Origin: Oscillospiraceae bacterium | Lineage (GTDB): Bacteria > Bacillota > Clostridia > Oscillospirales > Acutalibacteraceae | Assembly: GCA_015065605.1 (NCBI GenBank) | Contig: SVPZ01000013.1 | Location: forward strand, 1-61,073 | Length of the DNA stretch: 61,073 nucleotides | Direction of reading: 5' to 3' | Program-made: the position numbers and the translations under genes | Notes under the pieces: model-generated | What the model was told of the DNA's origin: nothing | The model's database searches: none | What the model saw: only the letters and a program-made list of their open reading frames with translations | Part shown: positions 51,430 to 60,295 of the stretch, in pieces | Numbering within the stretch: the stretch's first letter is position 1 | Layout of the letters: each line of letters begins with the position of its first letter

Positions 51430-52704
51430 TTATCTTTTTAATCCTAAATCTTCGTGACGGGATGCCACCACTGAAAAAGCATCCTCAGCTATATCAACTG
51501 CAAGCGCTATATCCTCTTTCGTTACGGCGGCGTTGATAAAATGATTGTGATGGCTTGTAATAAACAGACCTCGGCTGACGCACTCTGCCACCCATTCCTG
51601 ATGAAGCATCAGGCTATCATCGTTAGCGATTCTAAGGTAAAACAGCGCAGGCTCGCCCGAAACCTTAAGGTCAAAGCCGTGGACCTTACCTGCGGCAACA
51701 AAACCGTCGGTAAGGGAAGTGCCAATTTGGCGGAAAAGTTTTGGAGTATCAAGTTTTTTCATTTTTTCCACAGTTGCAAGACAAGCGGCAAAAGGCTCTG
51801 CGCTCATCCAGTAAGAACCTGTAAAACTCAAACTTGAAGCAGCGGAACGAAGACTTTCTATTCCGCAAGCGGCAGACATATTATATCCGTTTGCCAAAGC
51901 CTTACAGAAGCAAATAATATCCGCCTTAAAGCCGTAATAATGGTCGCTTCCGGCTAAATCAAGTCTGAAACCTGCGCGAACGTCGTCAATTATTAATACA
52001 ATGCCGTGTTTCGTACAAAATTCACGAACCTGCGCCCAATATTCTTTTGTAGCGCATCTGTTATCAGAGAAATTACCGTGATCATAGGGCTGAGCAATAA
52101 GAGCGGCAACGTCGCCCTTTGCATAATCCCAAGCCTTTTCGAGAGCGTCAATATCAAACCACGGCACCACGATATTATTTGCAACCTCTTCAGACAGAAT
52201 TCCGGGATAATCGGCTTTCATTGCCCAAGGTTGATTACCGTGATAATATCCGCGAAGGAAAATCGTCTTTTTTCTTCCCGTAGCGGCTCGTGCGGTCAAA
52301 TTAGCAAAAGTGGTGGCGTCGGTTCCGTTTTTCATAAAGAATGCCCAATCGGCGCAAGCCACGGTATCCACAAGCATTTCGGCGCACTCTACCATTTTAT
52401 AGGAAGGCGCAGTTGTGCAGTTACCGATTTTAAGTTGCTCCATAGCCGCCTTATCAACGTCGGGGTCAGAGTAACCCAAAACGTTAGGACCGTAAGCGCA
52501 CATAAAGTCTAAATAGCGGTTTCCGTCCATATCCCAAAAATAAGTGCCCTCAGCCCTTGAAGAAATAAGCGGCCACTTTTCAAGAGGCAGAAAAAGCCCT
52601 TCACTGGGACCTAAATGTCCGTACACGCCCGAAGGAATTACGTTTAACGCTCTATCAAACCAAGCGCGGCTTTTTTCATGAGAATATTCAGGATATTTGC
52701 TCAT
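51430..52704 (-). CDS. Class III aminotransferase, glutamate-1-semialdehyde aminomutase-like
   Basis: 424 aa from the ATG at 52702-52704 with AAGGAGG upstream. PLP fold type I: DMDGNRYLDFMCAYGPNVLG near the N-terminus, MKNGTDATTFANLTARAATG (PLP phosphate site), LIIDDVRAGFRLDL (PLP-ring Asp), and CFCKALANGYNMSAACGI with the catalytic Lys. It resembles GSA-aminomutase and related omega-aminotransferases, but no haem genes are nearby, so a dedicated amino-sugar or secondary-metabolite role is more likely. Fourteen bases after the SCP2-like gene; same operon. Confidence 0.87.
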   Translation of the reverse strand: MSKYPEYSHEKSRAWFDRALNVIPSGVYGHLGPSEGLFLPLEKWPLISSRAEGTYFWDMDGNRYLDFMCAYGPNVLGYSDPDVDKAAMEQLKIGNCTTAPSYKMVECAEMLVDTVACADWAFFMKNGTDATTFANLTARAATGRKKTIFLRGYYHGNQPWAMKADYPGILSEEVANNIVVPWFDIDALEKAWDYAKGDVAALIAQPYDHGNFSDNRCATKEYWAQVREFCTKHGIVLIIDDVRAGFRLDLAGSDHYYGFKADIICFCKALANGYNMSAACGIESLRSAASSLSFTGSYWMSAEPFAACLATVEKMKKLDTPKLFRQIGTSLTDGFVAAGKVHGFDLKVSGEPALFYLRIANDDSLMLHQEWVAECVSRGLFITSHHNHFINAAVTKEDIALAVDIAEDAFSVVASRHEDLGLKR

Positions 52705-52717
52705 CGTTTTTTCCTCC

Positions 52718-53482
52718 TTAACCCAAATATACGGACACTCTGTCCAGAATTCTGTTAACGTTATCAAGCATTGATATCATACCGCTAAGACGAATAGTGC
52801 CTTTGCACATCTCATTAATGGTAGATACCTTTCCTGCAAATAAACCTGCAGCCAAATCTAAATCCGCAAATTCCATAATAGCGCGCGGATTTTCACACTT
52901 TTCCTTTATTGTCGTAAAATGCTTATCCTTTACCCGCAAGGTAATATACGCGGTATCTTTGATTCCCAGTGAAATATCACCGTCCACGGTATAATCTGCC
53001 GAAATTTTGGAAATGGAATCATTGTTGGCAAGTGCAGAAATAGCGCCTGCTATAGTATAAAGCGTTAAGGTAGTATTTTCCTCAAAAAAGGCTCTGTTTT
53101 TCATCGCCTCTTCACTCGGACGAAGAATTTCATTTAATCTGTCGGTAAGTTTTGTAAAGGTACCAAGCAAAAAAGTAAGCACCTGAACAGGATTTTTAGT
53201 AGGCATACCCGGTTTGGATTTATCAATCAGATTATTAAAGGCTTCAGGTGAAGAAAAGGACATTTTTGAACTGCAACCGCTTTCCCCTTCGGTCATACGG
53301 CAACCTTCCTTTGTAAAATGGAAGGTGCAGCAAGGTCCATCCTTTACGCAAAAACAAAGTGAAACGGGTTTTTTCAGCCCTTTAAGAATTTCCTTTGCTT
53401 CGCTATCTATCTGACACAAGTTTTCCAAAGCGCCCAAAACACCGTACATATTAACGAACGCCATTGCTTTTGTTTCTATCAT
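52718..53482 (-). CDS. SCP2-like domain protein paired with the aminotransferase
   Basis: 254 aa from the ATG at 53480-53482, after GGGG. Two-part look: an N-terminal part with CFCVKDGPCCTFHFTKEGCR (Cys-rich), and a C-terminal SCP2/sterol-carrier-like stretch (about 155-235) with DGDISLGIKDTAYITLRVKD. SCP2 folds bind lipids or acyl chains. No catalytic motif is visible. Placed directly upstream of the class III aminotransferase, suggesting they act on the same small molecule or lipid-like substrate. Domain call is moderate; function unknown. Confidence 0.6.
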   Translation of the reverse strand: MIETKAMAFVNMYGVLGALENLCQIDSEAKEILKGLKKPVSLCFCVKDGPCCTFHFTKEGCRMTEGESGCSSKMSFSSPEAFNNLIDKSKPGMPTKNPVQVLTFLLGTFTKLTDRLNEILRPSEEAMKNRAFFEENTTLTLYTIAGAISALANNDSISKISADYTVDGDISLGIKDTAYITLRVKDKHFTTIKEKCENPRAIMEFADLDLAAGLFAGKVSTINEMCKGTIRLSGMISMLDNVNRILDRVSVYLG

Positions 53483-53552
53483 ATTTTTACCCCTATATAT
53501 CAAAGATACCTAAGTATATCATATTATAAGACATTTTTCCACAAAAATTTTA

Positions 53553-53582
53553 AACCCTCAACGAAAGGCGTTGAGGGTTTGT
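53553..53582. terminator. Terminator of the GH42-like gene
   Basis: AAACCCTCAACG/CGTTGAGGGTTT stem with T-runs on both strands, just past the stop codon at 53591. Confidence 0.8.
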
Positions 53583-53590
53583 TTTTTATT

Positions 53591-55366
53591 TTAATCCTTC
53601 AAAGTAAAAATAAGTGTTTGGTGCTTTTTCATTTTTACCGTTATTTCATCCGCTCTAAAAGGTGCTTTATTTGAGCAAACGTTTTTAACGGTTGCAGTTT
53701 TGGGAAGTTTTATCTTCTTTTCTCCCGCAGTGGCGGAATGAATTGATAATAAACTGTTGCCATAGCAAATTACGTCGTCCGACTCGCAGAAAACGTGTGC
53801 CTTTGCCGACCGAGCAAAATCACGAAGCTCTTCGGGTGTAAACTTATATTTTTCCACACTGCCCAAAAGAACCGATATGCCAGCCACATCACACATTTTT
53901 TTAGCTTTAAGAAGTTCATCGGTATGCAAGGTAGCAGGGAAAATAATCGCCTTATACTTTTTATAATTAGCCTTAAAATCGTCAAGCAAATACATATCGT
54001 AAGAAAGACCGCTGTTGCCAAGGCTGTTTCTGATGCTGTTTTGCGACCAAACAGACTGATGTCCCATTCCGTGACGGTAGTAAAGGCTTCCGTCAATAAA
54101 CACAGCTATTTCGGACTTAAAACCGTATTGCTCGTAGTCAAGAGTTTCGCATAACTTTCGGCAACGCCTTACTTCCGCCATATATTTGGGATGACTATAC
54201 CATCTTCCCCACATATCAAACCACCACAGACTGTTGCCACGGGTTATTTGATGTGAAAACGCTTTACGCATTGCCGCAACCGACTTAAAAATAGATTTTG
54301 GACCTAAATAAATGGGGTCATAGTATTGATTATTTTTATCGGAGCCGGGGCGACAATTGTTTATGTAGTCGGTTAAAGAGGTACGAATATCACACTCTGA
54401 AAAATATATTTTATTATGCTCTTTAAGGGATGAAAAAGGCATCATATCGCCCCAGTCAATTCCCAAACCGCGAGTATTTATATAAGAATTAGGAGAACAG
54501 TAAAAATCGATATCGTCGCAATCTATTATATAATTAAGCGCTAAATCTCCGTTGAGTGGATTGACAACCTCGTTAAGATAGCCGTAAAATACGCCTACGG
54601 TTTGCTCATAATTGGTGGTTTCTTTTACTATTTTGGCAAAATGCATTATACTGTCGGCTACGGCAGTATTACTGAATTCCAAATAGCGCGCAAGAAGTTT
54701 ATCCTGTATTTCTCCCATCACCTTAAGATTTTGTAAATTCGGGAGTTCGCGCGGGAGTTTTTCTTCAGGGTACTTTTCATCTAAAAAGCGGAAAAAATAT
54801 TTTTTGGTATTATCGCAAACAGAACCGTTTCTGTCATAATGGAACCATTCTTCAGTACAACCGCCTGCCAAATGATAACCAATAATATTTTCAGCATAAG
54901 GTTTGCTCTCTATATGCTTTATAAGCTGTTTCAGCATTTCGCCGCCATCTTTTCTGTAGGCGTCTGAAAAAAGCATTTCTCGCATCTTACCGCAAGGGTC
55001 AACAATTGTTTCCTCCGGATGCTGCTCACACCACCACTCAGGCATAGTCATAAATACGCGAGGGAAGATATAAGCATTCGGATTTGCTCTGATAACCTTA
55101 TTAATTGCTTCATCAACGATAGTAAAATCGGGGCCGTTCTCGTTATCAAATATACCTGCTTCGTGAGGGGTATATCCCTTAAATGAATTCATAGAACCTG
55201 TAGCAAAAGCAATTGTAACAGAGTAAAGCTGATACCCCGCATCAGCAAATTCCTTATAGCAATTTCGTTCGTGAAAATAGGTAGTATATGCACATGAAGG
55301 CGCGATTTCATCATTTACAAAAAGTTTTACGGTACCGTTTATTTTTTTAACGTAACTTTTAGCCAT
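53591..55366 (-). CDS. Putative glycoside hydrolase, GH42/clan A-like
   Basis: 591 aa, no signal peptide, so cytoplasmic. N-terminal TIM barrel: CAYTTYFHERNCYKEFADAG, YIFPRVFMTMPEWWCEQHPE, GYHLAGGCTEEWFHYDRNGS, where Glu after the barrel strand is the likely acid/base, and KIYFSECDIRTSLTDYI with the probable nucleophile Glu. The C-terminal half has an amidotransferase-like/trimerisation domain (AVFIDGSLYYRHGMGHQS) and a beta domain. This plan matches GH42-like beta-galactosidases, but sequence similarity is loose. ATG at 55364-55366. Divergent from the DUF6259 gene. Confidence 0.7.
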   Translation of the reverse strand: MAKSYVKKINGTVKLFVNDEIAPSCAYTTYFHERNCYKEFADAGYQLYSVTIAFATGSMNSFKGYTPHEAGIFDNENGPDFTIVDEAINKVIRANPNAYIFPRVFMTMPEWWCEQHPEETIVDPCGKMREMLFSDAYRKDGGEMLKQLIKHIESKPYAENIIGYHLAGGCTEEWFHYDRNGSVCDNTKKYFFRFLDEKYPEEKLPRELPNLQNLKVMGEIQDKLLARYLEFSNTAVADSIMHFAKIVKETTNYEQTVGVFYGYLNEVVNPLNGDLALNYIIDCDDIDFYCSPNSYINTRGLGIDWGDMMPFSSLKEHNKIYFSECDIRTSLTDYINNCRPGSDKNNQYYDPIYLGPKSIFKSVAAMRKAFSHQITRGNSLWWFDMWGRWYSHPKYMAEVRRCRKLCETLDYEQYGFKSEIAVFIDGSLYYRHGMGHQSVWSQNSIRNSLGNSGLSYDMYLLDDFKANYKKYKAIIFPATLHTDELLKAKKMCDVAGISVLLGSVEKYKFTPEELRDFARSAKAHVFCESDDVICYGNSLLSIHSATAGEKKIKLPKTATVKNVCSNKAPFRADEITVKMKKHQTLIFTLKD

Positions 55367-55477
55367 TCGGATCACCCTAAAGTTTTGAATTTATACTTTA
55401 ATTATACCTAAAAAGTTTTAAAAAACAACTCCCAAATACAAAGAGCGCCACAAAGAAAACTCCACAAATCGTAGAAA

Positions 55478-55510
55478 AATGCCCTTCCGAAAAATTACGG
55501 AAAGGCATTT
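55478..55510. repeat. Hairpin repeat, copy 1, upstream of the DUF6259 gene
   Basis: Stem AAATGCCTTTCCGTAAT-like arms (AATGCCCTTCCG / CGGAAAGGCATT). It is identical to 57946-57978 over about 33 bases. Between the divergent GH42-like and DUF6259 genes. Confidence 0.85.
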
Positions 55511-55613
55511 TATCAGCGAAAAACTCTATAAATTTAAGATTTTCGGTTTTATTGTTGCAGTAGGATGAATCTTGTGTTAATCTAAAAACAGTAATAAATC
55601 GGAGGGGAAATAA

Positions 55614-57647
55614 ATGGAAAAATTCTTCTTTGGCGATGCGGAACTCCTTGTACTTAATAAGGGAGACGGCTTCTCTTTTTTAGGGGGCGATATAAAGGGT
55701 ATGAAGGTTGAACCCTCTTCCCTTTTCACCATAAAGGCTAAAAACTCGGACACAAAAGAGATTTTTTGGCTGGAGGGCAATAGCGGTTGGTCGAAAGCGA
55801 CCGCCGAAACAAAGGGCAATAAAACTCTTTTCTCCCTCTCGGACAACGAAGCTTTTTTGGGGCTTACCGTGAAGATTACCTTTAAAACCGAGGGCAGGGC
55901 GCTTCTTATAGATACCGAGGTTGAAAACCGTAACGATACTCTTTCGGTTCTTGATATAACCTACCCCGTACCCACCCTGTCGTGTGACCGTTTCGACCTC
56001 TTTTACCCTCGGGCTTCGGGCTGTGTGGCAAAGGATGCGGGCAGAAAGGGGCTTACCTACAGCGCTCCTTATCCCCAACTCGACGCCTGTATGCAATATT
56101 TTGCCGCCTATAACGAGGTTGGCGGTCTTTATATCGGCATTGAAGACCCCACCGCCTCCACCAAAAGGTTTATCCTTAAGGCGGAAAACGGAAGGGCACG
56201 CTTTAACCTCTATTTTAATGCCGTTGGCGGCGGAAAGCCGAAAAACTCCTTCAAGCTTGCAGGGGTTTGCCGTCTTGAAGCCTTTGAAGGAGATTGGTAT
56301 GAAGCGAGTATGCTTTATTTCCGTTTTGTAAAGGGCGAGTGTAAGTGGTTGCCCAAGCTTGGCGAAAAAGGCAGAACTGATCTGCCCGACCGCTTTGCAA
56401 ACATTCCTTTCTGGGTTTCGGATTTCATCCCCAACACCCCTTATCAGCGCGAAAACAAGCCACAAAATCTTAGCGCAGGAAGTGACATTTACGACAAGGA
56501 TTATTGGATAGATGCGGTTATTGAGCTTAAAGAAAAGCTTGGTACCGACCTTGCATACCACGTTTATAACTGGCACCACATACCCTTTAACATTGAATAT
56601 CCCCACTTCCTCCCCGCAAAGGAGGGCTTCAAGGAGGGCGCCGAAAAGCTCCGTGAAAATGGAGTTGCAATTCTGCCCTATATAAATTCGGTAAGCTGGG
56701 AAATGGACGATGCCGATGCAGGGTATGAAATGAACTTTGCTAATACGGGTATTCACGGCGCAACGGTCAACCACAACGGCGACATTACTTATGTCGATTA
56801 TCCGCAGACTACCCTTACGGGCAAAACCTCAAGACTTGCCCCCATCTGTCCCGATTTTAAGGGCTGGCACGACCACATCAGAAAACTGTCAACCGAAATG
56901 AACGAGACCCTTCCCATTGACGGAATCTATTTTGATGAAATTGCCGCCCACGCGTCACGGCTTTGCTGTAATCCCGAACACTCTCACCCGCCCTACGGCG
57001 GAAGCTACTGGGTGGAAGGCTATCAGAAGCTGATGGAAGGCGTAAATGCCGAAAAACCCAAGGATAAATATTATTTTACCGAATGTAATGCCGAGCCGTA
57101 TATAAACTCATTTGACGGATTTTTAACCTGGATGTGGGTCCACGGCGGTCAGGTTCCCGCATTCTCTGCCGTTTACGGCGGCTACGTGCAGTTTATAGGC
57201 AGATGCACCAACGGTGTTAAGAAGGAGGATTTTGAATTCTTCAAGCACTCGGTGGCAAGCTGTCTTCACTACGGACAGATAATGGGCTGGTGTAAGGCAG
57301 ACATTATTTACAGCGAAAAGCATATGAAATTCCTGCCACCCTTCGTACGGCTTCGCGCAAAATACGGCGAATTTTTCCGAAACGCAGAAATGAAGAAGCC
57401 CCCCGTGGTAAAAAGTAACCTTCCCGACAAGATAACCGGCGCAGGGCTGTGGTTTACCGAGGAGGTAACAATGCCGCAGGTTGACGCCTCCCTTTGGCAA
57501 AACCGCACCACAAAAGAGCAGGTTTTGTTTATAACAAACATCTCAGAAGAGTCTGCCGAAGCCGAAATAACCTATACGGTAAACGGCAATCCCCAAACCC
57601 TTAAAACTACCCTTCCCCCCTACGAGTGCAGAGCGGTGGAAATCTGA
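55614..57647 (+). CDS. DUF6259-like glycoside hydrolase family protein
   Basis: 677 aa. Beta-sandwich N-terminal domain (about 1-210), then a TIM barrel (about 260-580) with YHVYNWHHIPFNIEYPHFLP, ILPYINSVSWEMDD, PIDGIYFDEIAAHASRLCCN (likely catalytic Asp in YFDE) and YYFTECNAEPYINSFDGF (second acid), and a small C-terminal beta domain. This resembles DUF6259, a family of glycoside-hydrolase-like proteins in gut bacteria. GGAGGGGA precedes the ATG. Base and codon use is visibly richer in G and C at third positions than in neighbours, and it is flanked by the same hairpin on both sides, so horizontal acquisition is likely. Confidence 0.8.
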   Translation: MEKFFFGDAELLVLNKGDGFSFLGGDIKGMKVEPSSLFTIKAKNSDTKEIFWLEGNSGWSKATAETKGNKTLFSLSDNEAFLGLTVKITFKTEGRALLIDTEVENRNDTLSVLDITYPVPTLSCDRFDLFYPRASGCVAKDAGRKGLTYSAPYPQLDACMQYFAAYNEVGGLYIGIEDPTASTKRFILKAENGRARFNLYFNAVGGGKPKNSFKLAGVCRLEAFEGDWYEASMLYFRFVKGECKWLPKLGEKGRTDLPDRFANIPFWVSDFIPNTPYQRENKPQNLSAGSDIYDKDYWIDAVIELKEKLGTDLAYHVYNWHHIPFNIEYPHFLPAKEGFKEGAEKLRENGVAILPYINSVSWEMDDADAGYEMNFANTGIHGATVNHNGDITYVDYPQTTLTGKTSRLAPICPDFKGWHDHIRKLSTEMNETLPIDGIYFDEIAAHASRLCCNPEHSHPPYGGSYWVEGYQKLMEGVNAEKPKDKYYFTECNAEPYINSFDGFLTWMWVHGGQVPAFSAVYGGYVQFIGRCTNGVKKEDFEFFKHSVASCLHYGQIMGWCKADIIYSEKHMKFLPPFVRLRAKYGEFFRNAEMKKPPVVKSNLPDKITGAGLWFTEEVTMPQVDASLWQNRTTKEQVLFITNISEESAEAEITYTVNGNPQTLKTTLPPYECRAVEI

Positions 57648-57764
57648 GCAAAACATAAAGAGGATACGTATCTATGGTGATATGAACAAGTCCGTAAAAA
57701 ACGGACAATAGAAAAAAAGAGCCTCCTATGGTAGAATTAAAACACTACCATAGGAGGTTTTGTT
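57648..57764. other. Intergenic, IS-like inverted repeat
   Basis: Holds a perfect 13-bp inverted repeat CCTCCTATGGTAG/CTACCATAGGAGG (57722-57757) just before a short transposase-like start. Confidence 0.55.
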
Positions 57765-57821
57765 ATGCCTGGAAAATATGAAAAAGTAAGCGAACTTCTT
57801 CCGATTGTAAAAGGTAAGTAA
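57765..57821 (+). pseudogene. Remnant of an IS3-type OrfA transposase start
   Basis: 18 codons (MPGKYEKVSELLPIVKGK, then TAA) preceded by AGGAGG. The opening resembles, from memory, the N-terminus of IS3-family OrfA proteins in Clostridia (MxxKYxKxxELLPxI). Nothing of the HTH or OrfB follows. Together with the adjacent inverted repeat it suggests an IS relic. Confidence 0.45.
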
Positions 57822-57918
57822 CATCTATTAGTATAAAAACCAAACAAGTTAAAACCACTCAAAGCCAGGTAAATAAAAGGGTTTTAGGTAAGGCGAGTTA
57901 GCCGTGGTAGGCACTATA

Positions 57919-58070
57919 GAGTGGGAATAATTTTTTCAAAAAAATAATGCCCTTCCGAAAAATTACGGAAAGGCATTTGTTCTGTTTAAAAAAGATGGGA
58001 GAGGATAGTCGAGAGTGTCCTTTTGAGGACACTCTCGATTAGACTCGAACATTAGATATTATTCCCACTC
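57919..58070. repeat. Nested inverted-repeat segment, possible relic element
   Basis: Outer arms GAGTGGGAATAAT (57919-57931) and ATTATTCCCACTC (58058-58070), 13-bp perfect. Inside are the 57946-57978 hairpin and a 12-bp perfect hairpin TCGAGAGTGTCC/GGACACTCTCGA (58009-58038). The layout resembles a small non-autonomous element. Confidence 0.6.
57946..57978. repeat. Hairpin repeat, copy 2, downstream of the DUF6259 gene
   Basis: Identical (about 33 bases) to 55478-55510 and in the same orientation, bracketing the DUF6259 gene. Confidence 0.85.
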
Positions 58071-58190
58071 GCTCCCGAAAAAGATAACTTAAACAATTCT
58101 GTTTAGGTATTTTCGCTTGTGGGATTTATATTATCTGTATTATCCAACGATTTTATCTTAAAAATCAAGAATTCTGTAATAATTCCGTCA

Positions 58191-59438
58191 TTACAACACA
58201 GGAATTTGCACCCTGAACTCTACAAATCCATCAAAGCAGTGCACCGCAATATTACCTTTGTGTGAGGTGGTAATTGCCTTGGCAATCGCAAGACCCAGAC
58301 CGTAATGCTTGTCCTCACCATTGCGGACAGTATCTACACGGTAGAAACGCTCAAAAATATGGTCGCGCTGTTCTGCAGGAATTTCATCGCCCTTGTTAAT
58401 TACAGAAAGTTTTGCAACCCCGTGTTCCTTGGACAAGGTTAGCCATACTTCACCCCCACCTTTACTATGGCGAATAGCGTTATCAAGCAGTATGGAAACA
58501 ATTTGTTTAAGCTGCGTGCTATTGCCAACCAGACTAATATCCTTTGCAATATTCGTATTTAAGTTAAGTCCTTTTTCAAAAGCGACACTTTCAAAGGGCA
58601 GAGCTTCGCCGGCAACAAGACGGCTGAAATCAATGTGTTCCATCTGTGGAGCTACATTCTCTGTTCGTGCAAGGTCTAAAAGCTGACCTACAAGCATTCC
58701 CATCCGCTCATTTTCATATTGAATATTTTTAAGCCACGTGTTATCGCCGATTTCACGGGACAAAAGCTCTGCATTAGCACTTACCACAGATACAGGAGTT
58801 TTTAATTCGTGACCTGCATCGGATATAAACTGCTTTTGTTTTTGGTAGCTTTCTTCCAAAGGGTTTACAATCCTTTTTGCAAGGTACATCGAAAGGAAAA
58901 AGAATAAAACAAGGGCAACGCCGCCGAAAATCAGCGTATAGCGGAACAAGGTCATCGCACTCTCGTTAATAACGGTATTATCCATGAAGCTGACAAGAGT
59001 GTATCCGTCTTTATCGGTTTTATAAAAGGCAAGATTATTCTCGGTTCCGTTGTTTCTACCGCTTTTTATAATACTTTCTGTCAAACTCACTAATTCTTCA
59101 TCAGTATGTACCGCAGACATTCCGTTTTTCACTTCAAGGATTTCACCATCATAGGATACGGCTACCGAATAAAAGGTTGACAATTGAAAGCGCGGTGATT
59201 CAGGATTGAATTTATGATTAAAATCACGATTACCATCCGGCCTTGGTCTAAAAGACGGAAAGTCACTTACAGACTGATTAATGGTATACATTTCGGCGTG
59301 CGCCTCTAACATCTGTTCGTTTTGATGCTTCATCTCAAAATAGCTGGAGGCATAAATTACGCCAAGCGTTCCAACCCACAAAAGAACAAGTATAGACATA
59401 ATGGCGGCAACGATTTTACGTCTCGACTTTTTAAACAT
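58191..59438 (-). CDS. Sensor histidine kinase (HAMP-less, two TM)
   Basis: 415 aa from the ATG at 59436-59438 (a GTG at 59447 is too close to GAGG). TM1 about 9-30, extracellular sensor (about 31-160), TM2 about 165-187, then the dimerisation/His box FISDAGHELKTPVSVVSANA (about 207-226) and ATPase motifs ILLDNAIRHS (N box), NKGDEIPAEQRDHIFERFYRVD and YGLGLAIAKAI. Membrane kinase that phosphorylates the adjacent response regulator. It overlaps the regulator gene by 8 bases, so the two are coupled. ABC genes lie directly upstream in the same orientation. Confidence 0.95.
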   Translation of the reverse strand: MFKKSRRKIVAAIMSILVLLWVGTLGVIYASSYFEMKHQNEQMLEAHAEMYTINQSVSDFPSFRPRPDGNRDFNHKFNPESPRFQLSTFYSVAVSYDGEILEVKNGMSAVHTDEELVSLTESIIKSGRNNGTENNLAFYKTDKDGYTLVSFMDNTVINESAMTLFRYTLIFGGVALVLFFFLSMYLAKRIVNPLEESYQKQKQFISDAGHELKTPVSVVSANAELLSREIGDNTWLKNIQYENERMGMLVGQLLDLARTENVAPQMEHIDFSRLVAGEALPFESVAFEKGLNLNTNIAKDISLVGNSTQLKQIVSILLDNAIRHSKGGGEVWLTLSKEHGVAKLSVINKGDEIPAEQRDHIFERFYRVDTVRNGEDKHYGLGLAIAKAITTSHKGNIAVHCFDGFVEFRVQIPVL

Positions 59439-60117
59439 CCCCGTCACACCTCAATTCATATCCGATACCACGCACCGCTTTAATTTCAGTTTTCGCTTCC
59501 ACAAAGGCAAGCTTTTTACGGGTGAAGGACATATATACTTCCACGTTGTTGTATTCGGCTTCACTCTCAAATCCCCAAATTTTCACTGCAAGTTGTTCAC
59601 GGGTAAGGATCTGACCGCTGTTTGCAATTAAGTATTCAAGGATTCGGTATTCCTTTTCGCTGAGCCGAACACTTAGACCGTTAGTTCTACAGGATAATAT
59701 AAGTGTGCTCGTATCCAGCGTTATATCTCCGAAGGACAAAATACCATCGGCAGTTCCGAGCGTTCGTCTGCCGAGCGCACGAAGTCGGGCAAGTAATTCT
59801 TTTGTCATAAACGGCTTTGTAAGGTAATCGTCTGCGCCGCTGTCGAGCCCCGTCACCTTATCATCAAGCTCTGCTTTTGCGGTGAGCATTAAGATTGGCG
59901 TAGCAATCCCTTTACTTCGAACACGCTTTGCGATTTCATATCCATTCAATCCGGGAAGCATAACGTCAAGAATAACAATGTCATAAATATTGCTTTCGAT
60001 TGCCGCCAAACCGTCCAAGCCGTTTGTATAATGGTCAACTTCATATTTTTCAAGACGCAGAATTTCGCAAAGCGCCTGCGCCATTCTTTTTTCATCTTCA
60101 ACAAGTAAAATCCTCAT
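59431..60117 (-). CDS. OmpR/PhoB family response regulator
   Basis: 228 aa from the ATG at 60115-60117, after GGAGGTG. Receiver domain (about 1-115): MRILLVEDEKRMAQALCEIL, the phosphoacceptor Asp in YDIVILDVMLPGLNGYE (about 51), the Thr in MLTAKAELDDKVTG, and the Lys in DYLTKPF. Winged-helix output domain (about 128-225) with KEYRILEYLIANSGQILTRE and NNVEVYMSFTRKKL. The half element (60138-60214) lies in its leader. Likely controls the ABC genes. Confidence 0.96.
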   Translation of the reverse strand: MRILLVEDEKRMAQALCEILRLEKYEVDHYTNGLDGLAAIESNIYDIVILDVMLPGLNGYEIAKRVRSKGIATPILMLTAKAELDDKVTGLDSGADDYLTKPFMTKELLARLRALGRRTLGTADGILSFGDITLDTSTLILSCRTNGLSVRLSEKEYRILEYLIANSGQILTREQLAVKIWGFESEAEYNNVEVYMSFTRKKLAFVEAKTEIKAVRGIGYELRCDGDV

Positions 60118-60137
60118 AGGGACACCTCCACATACAA

Positions 60138-60214
60138 GCCTACGGGTGATGACAAACCGAAAAGTGCCGAAAGAATGCCGTTTTAGGCAGGTTCGGATTA
60201 TTCGTGTTTGCTTA
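60138..60214. repeat. Half copy of the 158-bp element, the other half
   Basis: 77 bases matching the second half of the 12564-12721 element (reverse orientation), ending in the same 27-bp terminal inverted repeat. Same orientation as the half at 25075-25150; the two together equal the full element minus about 5 central bases. Confidence 0.88.
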
Positions 60215-60217
60215 ACC

Positions 60218-60223
60218 ATTATA
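60218..60223 (-). promoter_or_regulatory. -10 box upstream of the regulator gene, next to the half element
   Basis: Minus-strand TATAAT 4 bases outside the repeat end. The predicted transcript would start within the repeat and carry it in the leader, as in the copy at 12564. Confidence 0.45.
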
Positions 60224-60295
60224 CCATAAAGAAAAGAAAAATCATTGAAAAATTAAAAATATACAGTGTTTTTAATCTCGCTGTCGATTTTTAAT

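Noticed and set aside
55680-56774. 364-residue minus-strand frame inside the DUF6259 gene
   Set aside because: Mirror frame caused by G+C-richer codons; no ribosome site and no domain-like motif.
60118-60219. Longer response regulator start reading through the half repeat
   Set aside because: The repeat supplies the frame by chance; the receiver domain begins at MRILLVEDE with a perfect ribosome site.
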